Shown here piece by piece: positions 14,426 through 19,874 of a stretch of DNA of 19,874 nt. Every line of letters starts with the position of its first letter. Positions within the stretch are counted from its first letter, which is position 1. Under the pieces are notes generated by a model. It did no database searches. It was given only the letters and a program-made list of their open reading frames with translations, and was not told the DNA's origin. Both the position numbers and the translations under genes were made by a program. Source of the stretch: an uncultured Eubacteriales bacterium (GTDB lineage Bacteria > Bacillota > Clostridia > Christensenellales > CAG-138). The stretch spans positions 1 through 19,874 of the forward strand of contig UQXE01000030.1 in assembly GCA_900544965.1 (NCBI GenBank), written 5' to 3'.

Positions 14426-14814
14426 AAGGGGCTGATGTAAAGAAAGAAATTGCCACGTTGGCGGGTTCGCTACAGAAGCTGTCCGAGCAGGAAGCAAAGT
14501 ATTCTGCCGAGCTTGATGAAGCCTTGAAGCAGTATGCCGAGCTGAAAGGGCAAGCCACCGGTATGGATGCCGCCGAGTTGATGGACGCTCGGCTTGCCGT
14601 TCGTGAGGAAAAGGAACGCTCTGCCGTTGACCGTGTGAAAGCTGCCTACGGCGAGAAATATGATCCGATGATGATGCACGACAGCAAGCGTGATTTAGCA
14701 AATCTGCTCCATGAGGAAGCGGAAGTACGATCTGTCCGTGAGCGTCTGCATCAGAAGCAGCAGGCACAGCAGAAGCAAAATAAGAAAAAAAGTCGATACA
14801 CTTGGGAGCGATAA
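14422..14814 (+). CDS. Relaxase C-terminal-tail-like coiled-coil protein, probably truncated
   Basis: A 130-aa, strongly helical, charged protein. Residues 5-65 are coiled-coil-like (LQKLSEQEAKYSAELDEALK), followed by VKAAYGEKYDPMMMHDSKRD, LLHEEAEVRSVRERLHQKQQ and a Lys/Gln-rich end. This resembles the extreme C-terminus of mobilisation relaxases of Clostridia elements. The relaxase catalytic body (HUH motif) is absent here. Codon choice shifts from very GC-rich to moderate near 14440, soon after the ATGA overlap with the previous gene, so a deletion may have fused a relaxase tail to a foreign start. It could instead be a free-standing small protein. Confidence 0.5.
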   Translation: MKGADVKKEIATLAGSLQKLSEQEAKYSAELDEALKQYAELKGQATGMDAAELMDARLAVREEKERSAVDRVKAAYGEKYDPMMMHDSKRDLANLLHEEAEVRSVRERLHQKQQAQQKQNKKKSRYTWER

Positions 14815-14821
14815 AATTTCA

Positions 14822-14853
14822 GCGGGAGTGCATTTGGAACGATGCACTCCCGC
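14822..14853 (+). terminator. Perfect hairpin ending the element gene block
   Basis: A 12-bp perfect stem (GCGGGAGTGCAT 14822-14833, ATGCACTCCCGC 14842-14853) with an 8-nt loop lies 8 nt after the previous stop. The following bases (ATTTCG) give only a weak T-run. It lies between convergent gene sets and may act in both directions. Confidence 0.65.
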
Positions 14854-14916
14854 ATTTCGACCGTTAGTTTCTGTTATTACATTGGCAGGGGATGTAATCA
14901 GTCAATTATGAACAAA

Positions 14917-15927
14917 TCACGAAACTTCAGGAACAGGGGTAAGACTCCACGGGGTTGCACAAGGAGGACCGGAACAAGACATACTCGTCCATGTTGTAGA
15001 TGTGAAAATGCCACAATTGTCACACTTATATCCATATTCATAATAATGACGAGAACCAGAATGATAATCATTGCCTGTCCATGTATATGTGGTAGAACCG
15101 CGGTTTTTACTGTATATCAAATAATAGATTGTACTATCATAATAGGTATCTGGCGCATATGTATCCCCTCTAAAAGATGCCTCGTTTGTCCAAGTTCTTG
15201 ATGTAGAAGGCGCGTACTTATATTTCAGCGGATTGGTATTACCGGGCTTATGATACCATGAGGACGAACTTAATTTCATAAAATGAAAATCGACAGGCCC
15301 CTTTCGAATACAGATGCAAGACTGTCCAAAGGAAAGAGATGTCGGCCTTGTCGTGGTTATGGATACACACTGATTAGAAAATGAAGTCTACTTTAAGTCT
15401 GCCTTGACATCACAAGCTAAACTATAAATTGAATCTGAGATGTCAAAATCATACTTGTTCGGAACATTTGAGAATTTTCCTGGCCAATAAAAGTCGTCAG
15501 TGCGCCCAACTGAATAAGCATAGCAATTATAATTGAGGAAAGATTCGCTCCAACTTCCATATACAGTACTATCTTGGAGGGTATACGCAGCTACCGCTCG
15601 TGAGATCTGATTATTGTCTTGTTGATAATAGTTGTTAACCGCATTCTTTACTTTCATTGCAATCTCGTATGTTACGGGATTGTTGATTGCGATAGGATGA
15701 TTCGGATTCTCCTCAACATGAGTAATCAATGATGTGATATACTCAGAATAGCTATGGGGAACCTCTATTCCCTGCGCTTGAAGAAAATACAACTGCTCAT
15801 CTGTCGACAGACCAGATAATGTTGCTCTGTCAGATGGTAAGGAATTGGCGTCCAATGCCATTGCAGGGAAAACGGAGGTTGCCATAAGGGTTACGGCGAA
15901 AATAAATGCAAATATGCGTTTTTTCAT
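14917..15927 (-). pseudogene. Secreted Cys/His enzyme-like protein interrupted by one in-frame TAG
   Basis: From the ATG at 15927 (AGGAGG upstream) the frame reads 179 residues to a TAG at 15388-15390, then continues without another stop to 14917. The total is about 335 residues. It begins with a signal peptide (MKKRIFAFIFAVTLMATS, cleavage after AMA). Residues 35-105 form a propeptide-like segment (LSGLSTDEQLYFLQAQGIEVP, NPNHPIAINNP). NCYAYSVGR supplies a likely catalytic Cys near 137. After the TAG, ICIRKGPVDFHFMKL supplies a likely His, then SWYHKPGNTNPLKYKY, WTNEASF and a C-terminal CDNCG. Cys-then-His order suggests a papain/NlpC-like fold. The nonsense codon separates the two residues, so only an inactive N-terminal product is expected unless TAG is read through. 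Confidence 0.7.
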
Positions 15928-15994
15928 GGTATGATACCTCCTGTTAGTTTTTGAAAAGTGTCAAATCAAGAGGGGTCCATACATGATAAATCAT

Positions 15995-16306
15995 TTATGG
16001 CGTTACATCGCAATGCCTTTTTACGATAACACGAAGTTCTTCAAAGAAATCACTAACTTCTGCCCAACTGACGACTATCGGATGACGATTTGGATCTGCT
16101 TCTAAATCAGCAAGCATTTCACGAACCGATAATATATCTATTCCATTTGGAATGGATATGCCTTCATCGTCAAGGTACTGAATCAATGCCTCGTCTCCCA
16201 GTTCAGATAACTTCATAGTTTCATTATTGTTGGAGCAGGAGGAAAGCGAAAAAATTCCACATAGCAAAATAGCGGAAAAAAGAAACAAGAAAACATTGCG
16301 CCGCAC
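15995..16306 (-). CDS. Lipoprotein made of a propeptide-like domain
   Basis: A 103-aa lipoprotein. A GTG start at 16306 is chosen because AAGGAGG lies 8-9 nt upstream and a signal peptide follows at once (RRNVFLFLFSAILLCGIF), ending in a lipobox SLSSC (Cys24). The mature part reads LSELGDEALIQYLDDEGISIP, ADLEADPNRHPIVVSWAEV and FFEELRVIVKRHC. It aligns by eye with the segment of the downstream enzyme-like protein before its putative catalytic Cys (LSGLSTDEQLYFLQAQGIEVP, EENPNHPI). So the two genes, 67 nt apart in one unit, share a domain, once alone on a lipid anchor and once joined to the enzyme part. A free propeptide often inhibits its enzyme, so this could be a resident inhibitor or immunity protein; that is inference. 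Confidence 0.72.
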   Translation of the reverse strand: MRRNVFLFLFSAILLCGIFSLSSCSNNNETMKLSELGDEALIQYLDDEGISIPNGIDILSVREMLADLEADPNRHPIVVSWAEVSDFFEELRVIVKRHCDVTP

Positions 16307-16368
16307 AGATATTTCCCTCCTTCGTATAGATAATAAAAGCGCATGCGTCGACCAATTAACAGTCTGAC

Positions 16369-16473
16369 TTATGCGCCTACGCAAATGATTTTGATTTGTC
16401 CCTTCCATAACTGGGAGTTACACATAAATCGTGCGTACAAAAAGCCAGACTGCGTAGCAGTAAAACGAAGCAT
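16369..16473 (-). CDS. 34-aa peptide ORF upstream of the lipoprotein gene
   Basis: The ATG at 16473 has a strong site (ACAGGAGG, 7 nt spacing) and opens a 34-codon frame (MLRFTATQSGFLYARFMCNS, then a Lys/Ile-rich end with one more Cys). It lies 55 nt after the predicted -10 and is the first possible gene in the unit. The strong ribosome site is the main evidence; there is no signal peptide or known family. It may be a leader peptide, a small functional peptide, or the truncated start of a lost gene. Confidence 0.45.
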   Translation of the reverse strand: MLRFTATQSGFLYARFMCNSQLWKGQIKIICVGA

Positions 16474-16527
16474 GATGTTACCTCCTGTCATATCGATTGT
16501 GAGTTAGCCTACACTACCTACAAAAGC

Positions 16528-16556
16528 ATTATAGCATACTTTTAGTAAATTCACAA
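16528..16556 (-). promoter_or_regulatory. SigA-type promoter of the lipoprotein/secreted enzyme unit
   Basis: On the minus strand: -35 TTGTGA (16551-16556), 17 nt, perfect -10 TATAAT (16528-16533). It precedes the 34-aa ORF, the lipoprotein gene and the interrupted enzyme gene, which share the same strand without a clear terminator between them. Confidence 0.65.
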
Positions 16557-16689
16557 TGATTGCAAGAAAAACAAATGCAAATATTATGTGAACACAATAA
16601 AAACGAAATGGAAAGCGTCGCATTGCTGTGGTACTTTCCGTGACATTGTAATTATTATTGCTTTTTGGAGAAAACACCCTTGACAAATC

Positions 16690-16800
16690 TCGTCTCAAAA
16701 GGCCCTGCTGTCCAAGTACGCCGCCGACCACGGCCTCAAGAACACTGTCTTTTTCGTTGACGACGGGTACAGCGGCACCAACTTTGCTGGGGTTAGATAG
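16690..16800 (+). pseudogene. Fragment of another large serine recombinase
   Basis: The plus frame from 16696 reads QKALLSKYAADHGLKNTVFF, then VDDGYSGTNF, then AGVR and a stop. It matches residues 30-59 of the intact recombinase nearby (QKMILQRYADEHHFLNTKFF, VDDGFSGVSF), but on the opposite strand and with different, GC-rich codons, so it is not a copy of it. Both ends are lost: the catalytic Ser segment upstream is missing, and homology stops at TNF, a few bases before the recombinase stop codon of the next element. It marks the older element that was interrupted. Confidence 0.75.
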
Positions 16801-18466
16801 CGATACTTTTTACATCTACCATGTTGCGGCGGTCATGGTTGACAACTTGCGTCGGCTCCTGCTCGGTATCAACCTGTCCGACAAAGCTATAATGGATTTC
16901 GATTTTCCGGGTGTTGGTTTCCCGGTCTAATTCATGTATCAAAATACGGTCGATAAACTCATGGACGTTTTCATAGGTCAATTCCTGTATGTCGCTGTAT
17001 TTCCCGACAATCTGAATAAACCTTGATATATCCCTTTTTCGCTCGGTAACGGTTGCGATCTGCTGTTGTAACTCGTCTATCCTTGCGGCAAGGGATTTCT
17101 TTTCGTCCTCATAGCCGGAAGTTAGAAACACAAACCGTTCATCTGTCAGTCTGCCTAATGCGTTGTCCTCATACAGCTTGCGGAAAAGCGTGTCAAGTTC
17201 GGTCATACGCGCCTGTGCTTTGAAAAGTTCCTTTTGCTGCTGCGCTAATGCCTTTCTCGCTTCCATGTCGCCGTACTCGGTAGCTTTACAGATAAAGTCC
17301 TGTTCGTGTTCCTTAACATACCGCAAAACCCGCCGCATATCTTCCAGCACTAAATCAAGAAGTACGTTTTTGCGGATATAATGAGAGGTACACTCGCTGC
17401 CTGTCCTTGCCCTGTTGCGCCATGCGCCGCAAGAATAGGAAAACTTGCGCGGCTCGATATTTACGCCCTGTTGGTAATACATCTTATGTCTGCAACCAGC
17501 GCAAAACAGCAAGCCGGAAAAAATATCAATCTCCGCTGCTTTTGTCGGGCGGTGGCGGGTAGCAATCCGCTTTTGCGCAAGTTCAAAGGTTTCCTCGTCA
17601 ACAAGCGGCTCATGGGTGTTTGGGAAGAAATAGCGTTGTTCTTCTTCGTTCTTCCGGGTCTTTTTCGACTTGTAGGATACCTTGTGAGTTTTCGCGGTTA
17701 TGGTATGCCCTAAATATTCCTGCCTTGCTAATATGTCATAGAGCGTTTTGTCCGGCCAAGTATAGGGGGCGATCATTGCCCGCTGATACCGCGCCTGTCC
17801 TGTACGCTGATAGCGCAACGCTCCAATCGTCAAGACTTTGTTTTCCGCAAGCCATTTTTGGATTTCGCACATACGCACGCCGCTAACAAACATAGCGAAA
17901 ACCTGTTTGACAATCGGCGCGGTTTCCGGGTCGGGTATAAGGTGGTGGCGGTTGTTCGGGTCTGGGATATAGCCGTATGGATATTCCCCGTTGACGCGCT
18001 CGCCTTTTTGCGCCTGTGCCTGTTTAACTGCGCGGATTTTCTTGCTTGTGTCGCGGGCGTAAAACTCGTTAAACCAGTTCCGCAAGGGGGTAAACTCGTT
18101 ATCCTCCCGCGCTGTGTCAACTCCGTCGTTGATCGCGATATAGCGTACTCCGTTTTCGGGAAATACAATCTCTATGAGTTCGCCCGTTTTCAGATAGTTT
18201 CTGCCAAGACGGGAAAGGTCTTTGGTAATGACCGTCGCCACTCGTCCGGCTTCCACTTCCTGCAACATCGCTTGCAGCCCCTCGCGCTCAAAACTCACGC
18301 CGGAAAATCCGTCGTCCACAAAAAACTTTGTGTTCAAAAAATGGTGTTCGTCCGCATAGCGTTGAAGTATCATTTTTTGGTGCTGTATGCTTCCGCTTTC
18401 TCCGGCTTGCATATCCTCTTGACTTAAACGGCAGTAAAGGGCGGTGATTTTATTCGACTGTAACAT
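16793..18466 (-). CDS. Large serine recombinase (TndX/TnpX-type integrase)
   Basis: A 557-aa site-specific recombinase that would excise and insert the element at its right through a circular form. The resolvase-type catalytic domain (residues 8-150) has ALYCRLSQED with nucleophile Ser15 and Arg13, and DLSRLGRNY with Arg86 and Arg89. A recombinase domain follows (NGEYPYGYIPDP, EYLGHTITAKT). A zinc ribbon comes next (LLFCAGCRHKM, then SYSCGAWRN and SECTSHYI), then a long coiled coil (about 395-480) and a DUF4368-like end (ENVHEFIDRILIHELDRET). ATG 18466 follows AAGGAGG closely; the earlier in-frame ATG has no site. The gene ends within a few bases of the apparent element boundary, the usual place for such integrases. 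It appears intact. Confidence 0.94.
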   Translation of the reverse strand: MLQSNKITALYCRLSQEDMQAGESGSIQHQKMILQRYADEHHFLNTKFFVDDGFSGVSFEREGLQAMLQEVEAGRVATVITKDLSRLGRNYLKTGELIEIVFPENGVRYIAINDGVDTAREDNEFTPLRNWFNEFYARDTSKKIRAVKQAQAQKGERVNGEYPYGYIPDPNNRHHLIPDPETAPIVKQVFAMFVSGVRMCEIQKWLAENKVLTIGALRYQRTGQARYQRAMIAPYTWPDKTLYDILARQEYLGHTITAKTHKVSYKSKKTRKNEEEQRYFFPNTHEPLVDEETFELAQKRIATRHRPTKAAEIDIFSGLLFCAGCRHKMYYQQGVNIEPRKFSYSCGAWRNRARTGSECTSHYIRKNVLLDLVLEDMRRVLRYVKEHEQDFICKATEYGDMEARKALAQQQKELFKAQARMTELDTLFRKLYEDNALGRLTDERFVFLTSGYEDEKKSLAARIDELQQQIATVTERKRDISRFIQIVGKYSDIQELTYENVHEFIDRILIHELDRETNTRKIEIHYSFVGQVDTEQEPTQVVNHDRRNMVDVKSIAI

Positions 18467-18543
18467 TAGTCCTCCTTTCCGACAGCCGAATAAACAGGTA
18501 TAATGTGTTGCTATCATTATACCATATCCCGCCGCCTAATGCA

Positions 18544-18717
18544 CTACTCGGACGCTAAAAATCCCGGATTTCCGGGCTTTTTCTGCAAATCCTTTACAAT
18601 GAGTTTCTCAATCTTTTTATGGATTGTATCGGTTGCCTTTTCACTCGGCAACGCTTGAACAAGATAGGTGATTTTCCCTATTTTGCGTTCGGTTGTAATT
18701 GTCTGTTTTTTATCCAT
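18544..18717 (-). CDS. tnpW: TnpW-family small transposon protein
   Basis: A 57-aa protein: MDKKQTITTERKIGKITYLV, then SEKATDTIHKKIEKLIVKDL and a short tail. The 'KIGKxTY-V' start and the 'K-x-KIEKLI-x-x-D' helix match TnpW-like proteins encoded beside TnpX/TndX recombinases in Clostridia elements. Function is unknown; a helper role in recombination or its control is inferred only from position. ATG 18717 has AAGGAGG 8 nt upstream, while the longer in-frame start (18768) lacks one. The recombinase gene follows 77 nt downstream. Confidence 0.75.
   Translation of the reverse strand: MDKKQTITTERKIGKITYLVQALPSEKATDTIHKKIEKLIVKDLQKKPGNPGFLASE
18557..18576 (-). terminator. Hairpin with T-run at the tnpW 3' end
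   Basis: CCCGGA/TCCGGG (18563-18568 and 18571-18576), with a 2-nt loop in the strict pairing, is followed on the minus strand by ATTTTTAG. It lies inside the last codons of tnpW. It could limit read-through into the recombinase gene. Confidence 0.45.
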
Positions 18718-18769
18718 TAGAAAAACCTCCTTTTCCTGTATGGATAAACTATATTCGTCAAAAGGCAAA

Positions 18770-19175
18770 AACGGGCGGTTGTTAGCTGCAACCTCACGGG
18801 AGTTTCACCCCGGCCCATGCTTATGGGTGCGCCGCGCAATACTTTGAGGGTGTTCAACGCGGGAGTATCATTGTGCCGCCTTGTATGTCGTCGCCCACAA
18901 GCTGCTAAACCTGTTTTACGGCGCGGTAGTTCTCGCTCGGCTTTTCCCCTATGGGGAAAAGCTGTCATGGCGTACCCGCCGACTGGCTCGGTACAGACGG
19001 AATGTACCCGTTTGCCTGTTATGCTGCGCACCAAAGGCCGCTTTCTTTGTCAAAGAACAATAGGCTTTGTCGGCCTGCAAAAGCACATCAACAGCGGATA
19101 TGCTTTTGCGGAACGACAAATAGCCCATAACGGGAAGCGTGGAAAGGGGACACGCTCCCCGCATGGGCTAAAAGA
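18770..19175. other. Structured non-coding stretch between HTH/sigma genes and tnpW
   Basis: No supported gene in 400 nt. Three clear hairpins occur: GCTTTTCCCC/GGGGAAAAGC (18940-18962, 10 bp, 3-nt loop), GCAAAAGCA/TGCTTTTGC (19077-19109), and a long stem based on TAGCCCAT/ATGGGCTA at 19121-19170. ORFs across it have no ribosome site or domain. Such leaders often separate the regulatory and recombinase modules in Tn916-like elements; a control role is inferred. Confidence 0.45.
19117..19170 (-). terminator. Terminator-like hairpin after the HTH gene
   Basis: On the minus strand the arms TAGCCCATGCGGGGAGCGTG and CACGCTTCCCGTTATGGGCT(A) pair over about 20 bp with few mismatches, followed by TTTG. 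It begins 6 nt after the HTH gene's stop. The T-run is short. Confidence 0.6.
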
Positions 19176-19418
19176 TTATCCTACATGAAAAGCAAGGGTG
19201 CGGGTAATAAGGCGCACTTGCAGCCTGTTACGCATTTCCTCGTCCACATAGGAATAGGTATTGCCCGCGTCGTCTTTCAGCGTGCGGGTACAAAGTTTCG
19301 CTATGTAACCCTCGTAGTGCTTCAAGATCGCGCACATGGCGGTTGTGTCGCCGTTTGCCGCTGCGGAAATGACAGGGAACGGCAACAGATTTTCAGACTT
19401 CCTAACGGTATTCATCAT
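19176..19418 (-). CDS. Helix-turn-helix (HTH_16-like) element regulator
   Basis: An 80-aa protein, MMNTVRKSENLLPFPVISAA, then GDTTAMCAILKHYEGYIAKL, CTRTLKD and YVDEEMRNRLQVRLITRTLAF. The 'LPFPVI-x-AA-x-GD' opening and 'HYEGYI-x-x-L' match the small HTH_16-type proteins next to the sigma-like gene in Tn916/Tn1549-type elements; they resemble sigma region 2 and may work with that partner. The start (19418, or 19415 by the second ATG) has GGAGG 9 nt upstream, all inside the end of the sigma gene, giving a 17-nt overlap and likely coupling. Confidence 0.85.
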   Translation of the reverse strand: MMNTVRKSENLLPFPVISAAANGDTTAMCAILKHYEGYIAKLCTRTLKDDAGNTYSYVDEEMRNRLQVRLITRTLAFHVG

Positions 19419-19839
19419 CTGCTTTTCCCTCCAAATACTGTTTGATTTTCGCAAGCGCGGATTTCCTGTGCCGGAAAACCGTCGTGCGTACAACATTCAG
19501 CAGTTCGCCAATTTCCGCGTCGCTCATATCCAAGAAGTAGGACAAAAGGATAATGTCGCGTTTCCTTTCGGGCAAAGCGTTAAGGGCTTCGGCAAGCAGT
19601 TCATTTTTGACGAGTACATCAAAGCCGGACACTTGAAAACGGAAATAATCGCTTTCGTATTCGTCCGTTGTGAAAAGCTGCGCGAGTTCGCTTTCGCTCA
19701 AATCCGAAAAAGTAACTTCGCGTGCTGCGCGTTTCGCAAGAGTGCGGCGGTGGCTTTTCGCTTCGCCGACCAAAGTTTTCTTTGCTAATGCGTCGTACTG
19801 ATGTTGTATTCTTTCCTTGTCGGAAGAAGATAGCTCCAT
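19402..19839 (-). CDS. Sigma-70 region 4-type regulator of an integrative element
   Basis: A 145-aa protein. The C-terminal half is a sigma-70 region 4: ALNALPERKRDIILLSYFLD, the HTH MSDAEIGELLNVVRTTVFRH, then RKSALAKIKQYLEG. The N-terminal half is charged and helical with FSDLSESELAQLF, as in the Tn916 Orf7-like group. It probably works with the overlapping HTH protein as a split sigma-like activator of transfer and recombination genes. The ATG at 19839 has AAGGAGG 8 nt before it; a GTG at 19848 is in frame but lies within the spacing region. The gene is complete, and the element continues beyond the right edge. Confidence 0.9.
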   Translation of the reverse strand: MELSSSDKERIQHQYDALAKKTLVGEAKSHRRTLAKRAAREVTFSDLSESELAQLFTTDEYESDYFRFQVSGFDVLVKNELLAEALNALPERKRDIILLSYFLDMSDAEIGELLNVVRTTVFRHRKSALAKIKQYLEGKADDEYR

Positions 19840-19874
19840 AGAGTTCACCTCCTTCCCGCGTGGAGTAGAGGACG

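Noticed and set aside
14153..14767. A 204-aa minus ORF opposite the RepA-like block
   Set aside because: It is caused by high GC at third positions on the coding strand; no ribosome site or domain.
15388..15390. TAG read as pyrrolysine
   Set aside because: No pyl genes or other in-frame TAG cases are visible in this window; a simple nonsense mutation is more likely, though not excluded by sequence alone.
17858..18427. A 189-aa plus ORF inside the recombinase gene
   Set aside because: Antisense shadow of an intact serine recombinase.
18717..19034. A 105-aa minus ORF in the hairpin region
   Set aside because: It crosses a 10-bp hairpin, has no ribosome site, and its composition is not protein-like; the tnpW start is independent of it.

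Overview
The window looks like a piece of a low-to-mid GC Clostridia (Bacillota) chromosome, probably from a spore-forming gut anaerobe. This is inferred from the strong AGGAGG-type ribosome sites, near-consensus SigA promoters, a BclA-like collagen protein of the kind found on spore surfaces, an ECF-type vitamin transporter S component, and transfer genes typical of Clostridia integrative elements. No rRNA, tRNA or CRISPR array was seen.

Layout. (1) Positions 1-6.3 kb read as chromosomal backbone. It holds the 3' part of a collagen-like surface protein, a Na+/Ca2+ exchanger-type antiporter (minus), an ECF sigma factor with a membrane anti-sigma-like partner (minus), truA (plus), and a two-gene minus operon of a D-2-hydroxyacid dehydrogenase and an ECF-transporter S component. 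(2) Positions 6.3-7.7 kb are decayed mobile-element DNA. It holds a broken Cys-rich VLP gene, a 58-aa membrane protein, a perfect terminator and a cluster of five hairpins resembling a transfer-origin region. (3) Positions 7.7-13 kb are a redox cassette. A LysR regulator diverges from an alpha/beta hydrolase, an FMN reductase-like flavoprotein, an aldo/keto reductase and a flavodoxin, the last two with lipoprotein signal peptides. A receiver-less winged-helix regulator follows. (4) Positions 13-14.85 kb carry an integrative-element maintenance block: a Cys-rich VLP protein, a RepA-N-type initiator, a small conserved protein and what looks like a relaxase tail without its body. (5) Positions 14.9-16.55 kb (minus) hold a secreted Cys/His enzyme-like gene interrupted by one in-frame TAG. 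It is preceded by a lipoprotein carrying only a paralogue of that enzyme's N-terminal segment, and by a 34-aa ORF, all behind one promoter. (6) From about 16.79 kb to the right edge (minus) lies the end of a second integrative element, with a large serine recombinase, TnpW, an HTH protein and a sigma-70-like regulator. Its edge abuts a fragment of a different serine recombinase on the plus strand, so one element appears to have inserted into the remains of another.

The points most worth following are the secreted enzyme/lipoprotein pair at 15-16.4 kb, the two lipoprotein redox enzymes that should lack NAD(P)H outside the cell, and the nested-element junction near 16.79 kb.
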